Positions 49,159 to 60,999 of a stretch of 64,000 nt of DNA are shown here, piece after piece. The number at the start of each line of letters is the position of its first letter. Position 1 is the stretch's first letter. The notes under the pieces were generated by a model. The model was not told the origin of the DNA, searched no databases, and saw nothing but the letters and a program-made list of their open reading frames with translations. Location: NCBI RefSeq assembly GCF_032062135.1, contig NC_092861.1:119231877-119295876 (forward strand). The letters run 5' to 3'. A program made the position numbers and the translations under genes. This DNA is from Pyxicephalus adspersus. Lineage: Eukaryota; Chordata; Amphibia; Anura; Pyxicephalidae.

Positions 49159-50530
49159 TTGTGTTGTGACTAGATTTATATTTAAAAAAGAACATATTTC
49201 CACTCAGCACTGTGCATTTTTCCAAACACCTTTTTTAGGAAGAAGTGTAACTATAATTTGCCCTTGTAGTTTCCATATTTTGCCAAATGGTGTGTAATTA
49301 CTTAGATATATTGTGCTAGTGTTTTTCATCACCCTTCATCTATCATTCTAAACCTTATTTTATGGATGTTGTTCAATTGTGTAATAATGTGGTAAAAACA
49401 AACCTAAAACATATTGTATCATATTGTATCAAATTGGTTGGCAGGAAACTGAAAAACGTCTAATGGAAAGTATGCAATTATAAAAAGGCTGATAAGTGTA
49501 ATTTTTACATTAAGCATTGTTTATTGCATAAATTAAGCTTACATTACTCTCACATTTTTCATTAAGCCTACAATACGCAACCCATTATTCCTGTATAACA
49601 ATGATACTTGACTGCTGAGTAGAATTAAAGCAAGTTTATAGTTTATAGTCAAGACCCATACCATTGTGGTGAGAGTCTTGAAAGTCTTATTAACTGTAGA
49701 ACTTGGCTGTCAGACAGATAACATGTTTAGTTTTTTGCTGAGTTGGATAAAAGTGCCCTTACTATAATGGGGCTCTGAAAGGGTAGCCTAGATCTGTGCA
49801 AGCTGGCTTTTGTGTATCACCCCTAACCACAAGCCAATCTCTTGAAGCAAACCATATGGTAAGTCTGAAAACAATACAAATGATTTCTGTATCAATAGGA
49901 AAAACTAATGTTGCTTTAATTACTGCAGCTCTGGAACTGAGTTACCAAATAAACATACCGCTATAAATAAACCATGTTCCCTTTGTACCTTTACTTTATA
50001 ATAGAACAAGTTGCTTACAGTGGAATACACATTATACAACTCACACTGCCATTTGTATACAAAATGAGATTTTGCAGGGCAAACAAACACTACACTCATG
50101 TTGTTTTGTCAAATTAGTCCTACATTCACATTAGTTAATGTATTGAATTGAGAGTCTTTTAAAAGATTGGTCTTTAAAAAAAAAAAGTACATGATCCCAC
50201 AACATAACGTCGCTTGACCTGACTGGGCCTAAGCTCCAGGCAAACAATTGGTGTGCATACTGTGTGGTTTCTCTTCTACATGGTTGTGATTGTGTTTAGC
50301 CACTGTTTTATTTGCATGTATTTTCCCTACTGCACAGCCAGAATAACTATTTTGCGATTTCCCATTTAAACTTTACGTTCCTAAACAATTTCTCTATTCA
50401 TTGGTGAGAATGCTAATTTACTCCAGTGAGCTGGCAGGAGGCTTGGAAGTGACACAGTAAGTTGCATTGCTGAGTAAAGGATTAAGTGGGTTACGTATGT
50501 GGTTGTTCAGTGTGCCACATCTGTATAAAT
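49159..50530. other. AT-rich sequence without a recognised gene
   Basis: Nothing recognised apart from short A runs. Confidence 0.45.
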
Positions 50531-50605
50531 GAGCACGGTTGCTCAGAGGTTAGCACTCTGGCCTTTGTAGCGCTAGGTCTCAGGTTCGAATCTTGACAAA
50601 GGGAG
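50531..50605 (+). repeat. tRNA-like SINE head fragment
   Basis: 'cacggttgctcagaggttag' resembles a tRNA A-box region (tggctcagtggttagc), and 'caggttcgaatc' matches a B box. The 'gcctttgtagcgctaggtct' link between them is that of a frog SINE-like repeat. It is cut off after the B box, immediately before the MITE at 50608. It lacks the fold of a functional tRNA gene, so it is a SINE relic. Confidence 0.6.
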
Positions 50606-50990
50606 TACAGGTAGTCCCTGAGTTAAGGACACCTGACATACGGACAACTCCTAGATGGGCTTCCCTGCTCGCTCGTGTGCAGGACGGAAGGTCGATGGGG
50701 GGAGGGTGGTGGTTTGCATTACTTGCAGAAGAAATCTTTTTTACTAAACACAGCTGAAGTGAAGCTGGTGTTCTTAAAGACCTGAGCTATTTCTTCAGCT
50801 TCCTGTAACTCTTTAATGACCAAGACAAACTCTGCAGTTGTTTATTTTTGCATATCAAAGCACAGCTTGCTCCAGAAGTTAATGAATGTCTAGGCTCCAT
50901 AATGGGTTTTTTTGCTTTGTGATTAACTAACTTATTCAGTAACTGACACTATGCTGCCTAATAATATGTTGAAACAAACATCTGTCTTAA

Positions 50991-52283
50991 CCACCTAAGC
51001 GATAAGCCNNNNNNNNNNNNNNNNNNNNNNNNNNNNNNNNNNNNNNNNNNNNNNNNNNNNNNNNNNNNNNNNNNNNNNNNNNNNNNNNNNNNNNNNNNNN
51101 NNNNNNNNNNNNNNNNNNNNNNNNNNNNNNNNNNNNNNNNNNNNNNNNNNNNNNNNNNNNNNNNNNNNNNNNNNNNNNNNNNNNNNNNNNNNNNNNNNNN
51201 NNNNNNNNNNNNNNNNNNNNNNNNNNNNNNNNNNNNNNNNNNNNNNNNNNNNNNNNNNNNNNNNNNNNNNNNNNNNNNNNNNNNNNNNNNNNNNNNNNNN
51301 NNNNNNNNNNNNNNNNNNNNNNNNNNNNNNNNNNNNNNNNNNNNNNNNNNNNNNNNNNNNNNNNNNNNNNNNNNNNNNNNNNNNNNNNNNNNNNNNNNNN
51401 NNNNNNNNNNNNNNNNNNNNNNNNNNNNNNNNNNNNNNNNNNNNNNNNNNNNNNNNNNNNNNNNNNNNNNNNNNNNNNNNNNNNNNNNNNNNNNNNNNNN
51501 NNNNNNNNNNNNNNNNNNNNNNNNNNNNNNNNNNNNNNNNNNNNNNNNNNNNNNNNNNNNNNNNNNNNNNNNNNNNNNNNNNNNNNNNNNNNNNNNNNNN
51601 NNNNNNNNNNNNNNNNNNNNNNNNNNNNNNNNNNNNNNNNNNNNNNNNNNNNNNNNNNNNNNNNNNNNNNNNNNNNNNNNNNNNNNNNNNNNNNNNNNNN
51701 NNNNNNNNNNNNNNNNNNNNNNNNNNNNNNNNNNNNNNNNNNNNNNNNNNNNNNNNNNNNNNNNNNNNNNNNNNNNNNNNNNNNNNNNNNNNNNNNNNNN
51801 NNNNNNNNNNNNNNNNNNNNNNNNNNNNNNNNNNNNNNNNNNNNNNNNNNNNNNNNNNNNNNNNNNNNNNNNNNNNNNNNNNNNNNNNNNNNNNNNNNNN
51901 NNNNNNNNNNNNNNNNNNNNNNNNNNNNNNNNNNNNNNNNNNNNNNNNNNNNNNNNNNNNNNNNNNNNNNNNNNNNNNNNNNGGTGTTTTAGAAAAATAT
52001 ATTACTATACAGTATACCGAATTATTGCATTTTCAGTATTTTTCATTTATTTATGTATTCTTGTTTAAGCTGATTTTTGTGTATTTTAATTTTTTTTAAA
52101 AGTACTTTTTTTTACATGATTGTGTGTTTCAAACATTTTTTATATTCATTTTTTAGTATCTACTAGAACCCTGTTCGGACATATTTCTGTAAGTTACAGG
52201 TCTACAGTTTAAAAAAAAAAATTAATTAAAACCTGTAACGCTTTTGGTACAGAAATCTAGACCTCAGTGTAACGCCCAGGTGG
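50991..52283. mobile_element. TTAA-inserted, piggyBac-like element containing the assembly gap
   Basis: The left terminus ccacctaagcg and right terminus cgcccaggtgg are inverted (CCACCTRRGCG). They are flanked by TTAA at 50987-50990 and 52284-52287, and the host MITE reads through as '..ctgtc TTAA ctgcattta..' once the insert is ignored. TTAA duplication is the hallmark of piggyBac-type transposition. The right interior holds a hairpin near 52190-52250 ('gttacaggtctaca' against 'aacctgtaac'). Most of the interior is unsequenced, so a transposase cannot be excluded. Confidence 0.75.
51009..51982. other. Assembly gap (974 N)
   Basis: Run of N inside the TTAA-inserted element. The true length is unknown. 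Confidence 1.
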
Positions 52284-52810
52284 TTAACTGCATTTAATAA
52301 AATAATGTACTTGTTCCACATACAAATTCAACTTAAGAACAAACCTATAGTCCCTATCTCATATGTAACCCGGGGACTACCTGTAATGTTAATGTTAACC
52401 CAGGTCGCTTACTCAGGGCATTAAATGCTGAGAAAGTGAATATAGGGATATCAGGGATGCACTTTCCCAGGACATTTTTTATCCAAATATCTTTGAATAA
52501 ATTGTCACAGGGGTTTTAGATATAATTTAATGTCTATTTTGTTTGAAAAAAATGGCTTAATGACTAGGCAATATTTATGTTTGTGAATTAAACCTCCAGC
52601 TGACGAAATTTAAACTGCTCAAATTAGTGAATTTGTGCTGTAATGCTTTGGCAAAGTATATGTTTTTTTTTAAGTCTCAGTATTAAGTGGACCTCACATC
52701 AAAATCCAAGGACAACTTATAAACACACACAGGTAAAAAGTTTGATGCAATTTTATGCTGGGTCCTCTTTAGGGATCTAAACTCATTCTTGTCAAAATTA
52801 CTATGATTAT

Positions 52811-52846
52811 CTCTTTGTTATATAGTGCCAGCATATTACGTAATGC
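52811..52846 (-). mobile_element. Short L2-clade LINE 3' end fragment
   Basis: 'ttatatagtgccagcatatt' then 'acgtaatgctgtac' matches the L2 end at 37601 with several substitutions. Confidence 0.55.
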
Positions 52847-55800
52847 TGTACTATAAAAAACAGGGGGTCCACATTATAAATTTACATGCAGATCAAATAC
52901 ACAGGTGAGGAAAATTGGTGTTTTACATATTTTACTGTTTTTTTTTTTTCTTAAAACGTGAAACCTCTTTCGCTGTGAGAAGCTCTGCCCAAGCAGAATA
53001 GTTTAGGAGCTTTCTTTGCTTCCTAAATTGACATAGTCCCCTTACCTATATTGCAATCTGTAATTAATATAGTAAACCTCTCAGTCATAATATTTTTAAT
53101 CTTGAAGTATAAAAGCAGCAGTATCCCTGCACATTTTCTAGATCATGTCTGCACTGATAGTAAAATATCCTGATACTTATTACATGCTAACATGCATAGC
53201 AGGTACTGGAGACTGGGCCCCCACACAGTATTTGTTGTTGGTGTTGCCTGTTTGCATAGGTCACATTTAAGTATGTCTCCTGCCATGAAGAGAAACGGGT
53301 ATATAAGTAGGCAATAAATGTCTGATATTACTTTTATTACGTTGTTCACAATTTTTTTGCCAGATTTCATGCAATCTGAGCTCTGATTTATTGCAGAATC
53401 ATGCAGACAAGCAAATTTATTTATATTTACAAAGTCAAATGAACCAGACACAAAGAAATGTGCCAACATATGATAAAAAGAACAGATGCTCAAACCTTCC
53501 CTGAACTATGAGTACGGCCAAATAATATTTTTTCAGCATAAAAAAGTGTACTGCATCCATAACCTCTATTTTGAATGTCATTCCAGTTTGCCCTTCCTTC
53601 ATTACAATGTTTATTATATCCTTTTTTTTATAGTTTCAAAATGCCTTTTTGGCACTTGATATCCATACACCATAGCTGTGTTCAGTATTGAAGGTACATA
53701 CATTGCTGTAGTACTCTAGCCAGTTTGTAATCTATTGATCCTAAGACCCTTGATACCAACGCAGGAGAGAAATTCTTGAACACACCTACTTTCTACACTA
53801 CTCCACCTACACTACTACACACCTACACTACTCCATGCCGTCTGTCACATACAGAAAGCCTGTTTGTATGTGTCAGAATAATAATGCCAGGACTCCTCAT
53901 CACCATAAATAAAAATCACAAATCGTAAATGCATTAAAAATTTGCATAGGCATGGTCAGAGCAGGAAGCAAAAATGGCACAAAACCTTAAGGAAGTAGTT
54001 TCCCAATGACCCAGTAAGATCATCTCTGGAGTCTGGTTACAGGGTATTACAGAGACCTCAATTATAGATAAACTGAATTCTGGTGTTAACCACACTGCAA
54101 TGTCTTCTAAATAACATTAGTAGCTCACTGAATGGTTTCACTCATTGCCCAAAATTACTGCTTAACCCCTTCATAACCCGTATGGCCAGATCAAATTTGT
54201 CAGCCTGAATCAGTTTTCCTGTGACATATTTGTTCTAGTTTTTGTAACGTACCTAAATAGATATAATTTGATATAGTGTTTTTTTAGGTGACATACTGAT
54301 AAAGAAATAAAAAGCTGAAAAATCAGCAATGAATCATTGATCCTGATTATAGACATACATCTTGTATTTATTGTTATACAAAGCTTGGGAATATTGTAAA
54401 ATAAGAATAATTATGGCAGAACAGTGTAATAAAGAAATATCAGGACCTAGAAAATAAAAAAAAAAACGTAGGGAATTATCAGGGAACAGACCCAAATTTG
54501 GGACCATCATCAAATAATTGATTCAGGGAGGTATAAATGTATATAAAATATACTGTTTTTGTTCTTGTTCTGGTACCACCAAGCCATTTTAGGAGTCAAA
54601 TTAAAACAGCATAGGTTTATTTTTGTGATAAGATGTTGAATATTTTTATGTATTTTGAGAATAAATGACTATTATTTGTTATCTTTTTGACCTCACTTAC
54701 TTAAAGATTTAATGATTGTTCCAGGGTTTTTTTTTTGCCTTCCTCTGGACCAACTATGTCCATAAGGTTTTATATCTGGGATATGTTTATTTTCCTAGCT
54801 GTTGAATGTGATGGAGTCTTTTTTCAACCTGACTTACTGTACCAGTATATAATATATAGCTATAAGATCTGTAATAGACACTAAAAAAGGTACCCTTAAA
54901 ATATACCCTTACTGCACCACAATATGACCAGCAGGAAGTAAGGGGAGATCTTTTATTTGCAATGCGAAGAAAATGAAAGGGTGAACAGATATAAATCTTT
55001 TTCTGTATGTACATATTTCATTCTGTTTGTAATTCTATCCTTGTTTGAGGGATTTCCTTTAACTTCATGTCCTTATGATCATCATTATATAACCAAGTGA
55101 TATTTTAGTAGGCAGTGGTTAAACTGTGGTTAGTCATACACTGTCATGTTCATTTCCAAAACTACCTGCTAAATTATGGAGAGGATTAGGGCCAGGTCAC
55201 ATCAGTGTGTTGTTCTAACACATGTACATTCAACATGCTGTAGCAGCTCTGCAACATACTTTGAAGCAAACTTGAAACTTTGTTTTAATACATCACACCA
55301 CTACACACAGATCGTTCACAATTATGTTACATTGTGTACACATTGTACTGTGTATGGTCCTGAAGATTCCAGTTTTGTCTACAAAACTTTGCTAAACCTC
55401 TGTGTACTGCTTGGACCTAGAAGGTTGACTTCCAAAATATTATCTTGAAAAGTTAACTGTTATTGCAAATAAAAAGTATCATGTACAATACTGTACAATG
55501 CAGTGGTGGAGAAGCAACTGTGTTCAGGATATGGACACTTGCAGATGAACTGAGACTTGCATGTTCTTCACAATCATGCTTAAATCACCATTTAAACTCA
55601 TTCATGGATTTACCAAGTAAACCATGCTTATTCCCACTAACTTCTGTATGTTTAGGACATATCTGTAAGGAGAAAGTAATGATAAAACAGTATATATTCT
55701 AAAAATCTTGTGGTTTCAGTTCTTGTAATACACTTATGGCTGTGCTTACTTCCTATATTTCTACAAATAGTATCACAACATTAGTGTTATTGTTTTTAAC

Positions 55801-56079
55801 ACTGAAACACATTGCATCATACTAACCAAAGATTTCATATGGTGTTTACAAATGGACCTAAGGATCTGATTATGGGAAAATGCCACTTAAACTTCATGAC
55901 ATCTAGAAGTACTTCAAGATTTTATTGGCTTTGAAGGCCTAGTCACACACCCCTTGTGTACCAGTTAGCACGATACATATATTGATGCATTGCATTGTCA
56001 TTTATTGTGAATGGCGTCACACTGCAGCACAATTTAGGGTGTCCTGTGAATTGAATAGGCTGCTATCACAAAAAAGAAA
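52847..56079. other. Non-coding sequence, nothing recognised
   Basis: The open frame at 53143-53493 (minus) has a CDLCK segment after an acceptor-like sequence but no clear domain. Others at 54787-55014, 55176-55448 and 55463-55702 are unsupported. A patch around 55930-56050 may be an old MITE. Confidence 0.4.
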
Positions 56080-56114
<35 letters not shown>

Positions 56115-56118
56115 TGTT
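56080..56118 (+). repeat. (TG)n microsatellite
   Basis: About 18 TG units with one TA interruption. Confidence 0.95.
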
Positions 56119-56335
56119 TACACAGAACATAAAGTGTATCTAAAGGCAAAGGTCTTCTTCTGCTGACACCCAAGATTTAGCTACCATTAAAAGCTGACAT
56201 TCAAGGGCAGCGGTCAGATACCTTGTTGATTGTTTCCCAACCTCATGATAAATAATCATAGTGCTCAATATATTAGGACAGCAATAATTGCGGTTTCTGT
56301 TTTTTCTCCCCATCAATACCTTTAACCAGTGTATA

Positions 56336-57419
56336 CAGTTAGGCCTATAAATATTTAGACAGAGACAACTCTAATTTTGGTTCTGTACATTACCACAAAT
56401 AATTTTAAATGAAACAACTCAGATGCAGTTGAACTCCAGACTTTCAGCTTTAATTCAGTGGGTTGAAGAAAAAGATTGCATAAAAATGTGAGGAACTAAA
56501 GCCTTTTTTTTACACAGTCACTTCATTTCAGGGGCTCAAAAGTAATTGGACAAATTTAAAAGCTGAAAATAAAATGTTCATTACCAATACTTGGTTGAAA
56601 ACCCTTTGCTGGTAATGACGGCCTGTAGTCTTGAACCCATGGACATCACCAGATGCTGGGTTTCCTCCTTTTTAATGCTCTGCCAGGCCTTTACTGCAGC
56701 GGCTTGATTTGCTGTTTGTTTGTGGGCCTTTCTGTCCGAAGTTTAGTCTTCAACAAGTGAAATGCATGCTCAATTGGGTTCAGATCAGGTGACTGAATTG
56801 GCCATTCAAGAATTTTCCACTTCTTTACTTTAATAAACCCCTGGGTTTCTTTGGCTGAATGTTTTGGGTCATTGGGAGGCGTTTCATAATACAGATAGAC
56901 AATCAATATGACTGCATTTACCTGGATTTGAGCAGACAGTATGGCCCTAATTCATCAAATATTGTAGCAATTTCTCGGATTTCTAGCGTTTTTTCTGTTT
57001 TTGCAGCTTAAGGATGGCTGGTTTCACCTGCATGGAGAGCTCCCTTCACCGCATGTTGTCTGATTTTCACAGCAAAATCTTCCACATACAAGCACCCCCC
57101 CCCTAAATCAACCCCAGGCCTTTTATCTGCTTAATTGATAATGACATAACAAAGGAATTGCCCACACCAGCACGTGAAATAGCCTTTGAGTCAATTGTCC
57201 AATTACTTTTGAGCCCCTGAAATGAAGTAATTGTGTAAAAAAAAAAAAGGCTTTAGTTCCTCGCATTTTTTTTGCAATCTTTTTGTTCAACCCACTGAAT
57301 TAAAGTTGGAATTCTGCAGTTGAACTACATCTGAGTTTCATTTAAAATTAATTGTGGTAATGTACAGAACCAAAATTAGAAAAAAGTTGTCTCTGTCCAA
57401 ATATTTATGGACCTAACTA
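56336..57419 (-). mobile_element. Internally deleted Tc1/mariner element
   Basis: 1,084 bp, flanked by TA on both sides (56334-56335 and 57420-57421). Long inverted repeats of about 200 bp enclose it. The outer ends read cagttaggcctataaat at the left and, inverted, tagttaggtccataaat at the right. The arms also include the paired block 'ggggctcaaaagtaattgg' / 'ccaattacttttgagcccc'. Between the arms only a 5' leader-like segment and the 3' end of the transposase remain, so the middle has been lost. Confidence 0.9.
56691..56906 (-). pseudogene. Tc1 transposase C-terminal remnant
   Basis: The minus-strand frame shows NDPKHSAKETQGFIK, WPIQSPDLNPIEHAFHLLK and PTNKQQ, the conserved end of Tc1-type DDE transposases; the last acidic catalytic residue lies in the PDLNPIE segment. 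After PTNKQQ a frameshift moves the rest (KAWQSIKKEETQHLVMSMGS) into another frame, down to about 56590. The DNA-binding domain and the first two acidic residues are missing. A full-length family member would be about 340 residues; this copy cannot act as a transposase. Confidence 0.9.
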
Positions 57420-57421
57420 TA

Positions 57422-58429
57422 TGCTGTTAGTGTGTATAGAGGTGTATGTATATTCCTGGCATGCAACATATGATTTTTGGTTAAAAAAATAACCCATCTT
57501 GTCCATCGATGTGCCCACCCAACACTTTATAAATTGTATTATATAATTAGATAGAATTACAGAATCTGTAAAATCCGGTGCTCCCTGCCCATAATCCCTT
57601 TTCCCTGTCTAATATTTTCCATAGTAGCTACCACCAGTTTCTAGAATTCTTCAATAACCGGTGCATCTGAACTGTGTTGTGAAAGTTTTTATCACAATAT
57701 TTTTTCCATAACATGTTTCTTTGTTTTGGTTTTCCTCTTGCAACCTTTTAAGATTTACTGAAAGTCATTGCATTAAAAATACAATTTCAATGTGTTCAGC
57801 TGAAACCTGTTAAGTGCAGATGTGCCCCAGTGATTTCATGGAAAAGGTCCCTAATGGTATATTTTTCCATGAACACACTTTTTTTCCATTCACTTATGTT
57901 TATAATTAGTTCTCAGGAAGCTTTTCAGTCCTATCAGGCAAATGAGGATAGAAGAAGTAAAGGCTATAAATACTAATTTTTGCCTAGTATGTGTTGTATG
58001 CTACAGTTTTACAGGCTACAGGCAGGGCATACTTTTTTTGTTTTTCCCTTTACTAGTTGGTGGGTTTTCTAAAACCCAATGTAATAATAAAGTTTTTACC
58101 TTCTGTTGTTCAAAGTCAAAAAACCTTTTTTAAATCATTGTTCAATTGCTAACGTACAGTATAAAGTTTTATTGAGTTTGAAGAATAAACTATAAAAAGA
58201 CTCTGTCACTTAAAAATACTGACAGCAGTGGATAGGTATGAAGTTCAAACTATGTTTCAGTATCCTCTGTTTCACCTAAATGCCTAAATGCTATGTTTAG
58301 GTAAAGAATGTTCCACTAAGCAATACCAACACAAACATACCCAGAATTTTTAGGGGCTTCACAACTGAAAATAGGGATTTGAGGAATGTGGAGGGAAGTG
58401 GGCATGTCTCCATTGTGCCAAGCCCCTAG
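57422..58429. other. AT-rich sequence without a recognised gene
   Basis: Nothing recognised. The frame at 57942-58133 is AT-driven. Confidence 0.45.
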
Positions 58430-58961
58430 TTCTGTGAGCTAGTTCCTGTTCACGTATTGCTTAATTCAGTGTTTCCTCTGTTCAGCTCCTGCGTTAACCC
58501 CTCATTGTCCAGTCTGTTGGTTCCCAGCCAACTTCCCTGTGCTGTTCCAGTGTTTCTGTCTGTCGTGGATATCCCTGAGTCACCTGTGCCTCCTGTTGCT
58601 TCCAGTGACTCTGGGATTCCCTGTGCTCGCAGTGGCCCCTGTGTCACAAGTGTCTGTCTCCTAGATCCCTGACAATTGACCCCTGGCATGTGACCTGACC
58701 TCTCTTGCTTGCTGCCTGCCTCGACCCCGGTCTTCCTCGATTATCCTTCTGCTTTGTGATTTGGTAACATGTTTTGCCCACCTTGGTGTGGCCAAGGACC
58801 GCAACCTGGCTGTAGCCAGTGGCGCAACATCCTCACCATCAGAGGCTCTTGAGAAGACTTAGTTACTGCTTGGAATCTGCGCCTCACACCACCTCCATGC
58901 AAGTCGTAGCGCCCCTTAGTGGTCCTGTCTCTCCGCGTGTGACACCTGCACTTCTCCTGAC
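58430..58961. repeat. GC-richer unclassified block, possibly LTR-derived
   Basis: A C/T-rich, GC-richer block with sharp edges against AT-rich flanks. Its right end is ctcctgaca, so on the minus strand it starts TGTCAGGAG, as some LTRs do. No matching CA end or target duplication was found at the other side. Overlapping frames on both strands (58450-58689, 58457-58672) are typical of non-coding repeat. Confidence 0.35.
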
Positions 58962-60688
58962 AGAAATTTTCCCCAATTTGAAAGTGACGGGGTCACTTTA
59001 ACAAATTAGTACAATCAAACTGATTATATACAATAGTTTTCGGTGAACACGGCCAGGCTTTACTTAGTTATAAGCTTGTTAAAAAAATTCAAAAGCCTAA
59101 AGAATAGATCTAGGGGTTGGTAGTGTTATCCCCTGGCCCTGACAGATGTTACTTGACTTATTGAAGAACAGTATATTATATTGTATTTCATGAAAAACCA
59201 TATTACCTTTTACCAATATCCTGCACTCTTAAATACATTCTGTTATCTTAAAAATCCCACATCATGTTGTGCTCTTCCCATAATATTAGAGGGGAGAGAT
59301 TTTCTGTTGGCTCTTTTCACACCAGCAGTGCGAACCTGCACAGCTGGCAGCTCCCAGGTTCACAGCAAACTTGCTGTTTTGGCAATCTGCTGTGTGCCTA
59401 AGTGTGCCAAACTTCACTGCAGGCAACTAGATTTCCATGCAGCTGAGGTTAAAATCTTCAAACAACAACCGCACTGCCAAAACTGAATTGTTGCTTTAGG
59501 AAACTGCACTGCTATCTGCTGTGGTTGCAATCAAATACAGCAGCATGCAAGAAATGGTTCCCAACCTCTCCCATTTATTTGAATTGGAGAGGCTGGAATT
59601 GTGGTTGACCCCACAGCAGATTTGATTCGCCCAATACATTCCTAGCTTCCAGTAAACAAGTACTCATTAACAGATGTTTCAGATACAACTACTCCCTTTC
59701 CTTACAATACTTCCTGGTAGTTAACATATTCTGAGGCTTTTGGCTCATATTTTATCTGTGCCAGCATAAAAACCTTGAAGGCAGACACTTTTAAGGCATG
59801 CCCTAGCAAACATTGATTACCTTAATTACAAGGGTACTAGATTTTAGAGAGATAGAAATAAATATTCTGTTACTTTGTCCATTTTGTTAACAACATTCCA
59901 CCCCTTCCCACTGACTTACTTTGTATATGGGAGCATGTGACCTTCTTCCTTTACTTACAGAATGCGGTGCTCAAGCCCTAGCAGCCAATTAGCAGGTCCA
60001 AACACTGTCACATGATGGAAGGGAGAATCGCATTAATTCTGTGAAAGCTACTACATTAAACTTAACAGGGGTTAGAATAGAGACTCTGGTTTAATAATGT
60101 AATAATGGTTCAAAATTGTTAAGGGTAATTAATGGTAGCTTGCAAAAATAGCATGGATATCAATGTTAGTGTGGTTACAATGTAGGTATATCTACCTGGG
60201 TAAACTTTCATGATTACCCTAGGCAATAGTTACCTGTGGTCTATGACTATGACTGGGGGGCACTGTGGGTATAATTTCTTTTCAGGAATGTGCTTCCTAG
60301 CAACCTTGCTGTGGTTTGTTTAACATTCAGTTTTGTGGTTTTGTCCCATAAAGCATTTCATCTAGGAATGATCTGTAGACCCCTTTCCCCCCGAGGTGTG
60401 GATATGGAAATTGCTGTGTCTTTTATCAGCTGGGTAATCCCTGGTGAGATTTTTATCAATGTTATGTACTTTAACAAAACAGGGATTAAGTATTGTCAAA
60501 GTTTTTGTGTGCGATGCTGGATGCTGGGACCCACTCAGAGATTGCTAGCCAAGAACCGTAAGAGGCCGTGTATGTTTTGGGTATTCTCCCTCCTTCATAC
60601 TTCTGTCCTACTAACCAAGTTCAAGTAAAGCACTGCAAACTACATTACCTTTGAGCCTACTTACTTAAAGGGCAAGAAAGTTTTATCC
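58962..60688. other. Non-coding sequence, nothing firmly recognised
   Basis: The patch at 59310-59640 is rich in 'gcagtgc/gcactgc'-type motifs and may be an old repeat. The 112-codon frame at 60290-60628 has no motif or splice support. Confidence 0.4.
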
Positions 60689-60696
60689 ATCTAGGG

Positions 60697-60991
60697 CAGT
60701 GGTCCCCAAACTTTTGCAGGTCGCGGATTACTAAATGCACGGACTACGGACTGCGCATGCACGGGGAGCCGTGTGTCGCTCAAAGGCTAAGAAACTTCCC
60801 CCACAGTGACGTCATGATGCCAGAACCTTCCTACTCTCCCATCGCAGCCTCAGAACCCGCTCATCTCCCTGAGCCTGCGATGTCTCCAGGAGATGTGGTC
60901 TGCGGCTCTGGCCAGTCCTTCTCCTAACCTCGCTGGTGGGTGCACTGACCAGAGCAGGTGGGCCCACTAGCGGGGGGGTTGGGAACCTCTG
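60697..60991 (-). mobile_element. hAT-type MITE with 8-bp target duplication and CRE motif
   Basis: The left terminus cagtggtccccaaactttt and the right terminus ggttgggaacctctg are inverted repeats of the hAT kind. The flanking 8-mers are atctaggg (60689-60696) and atctacgg (60992-60999), one mismatch apart. The strand given is relative to the copies at 16620 and 35262. A perfect TGACGTCA lies at 60807-60814. 295 bp, no coding capacity. Confidence 0.85.
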
Positions 60992-60999
60992 ATCTACGG

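Larger units (their letters stand above)
50608..52383 (-). mobile_element. TA-flanked MITE, 'caggtagtccc' family, copy 4, split by a TTAA insertion
   Basis: Begins caggtagtccctgag after TA (50606-50607) and ends cggggactacctg before TA (52384-52385). The two halves, 50608-50990 and 52288-52383, together match copy 1 at 3951-4332. Between them lies the element at 50991-52283. Confidence 0.85.

Noticed and set aside
50531..50605. Possible tRNA gene
   Set aside because: A- and B-box-like blocks are present, but the acceptor and anticodon stems do not fold and the sequence between them is that of a SINE-like repeat.
53143..53493. 116-codon minus-strand frame with a CDLCK segment after an acceptor-like ttctcttcatggcag
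   Set aside because: Only one Cys pair, no recognisable zinc-finger spacing, and the rest of the frame is hydrophobic and AT-driven.
60290..60628. 112-codon frame
   Set aside because: No motif, no conserved context, no splice sites that would define an exon.
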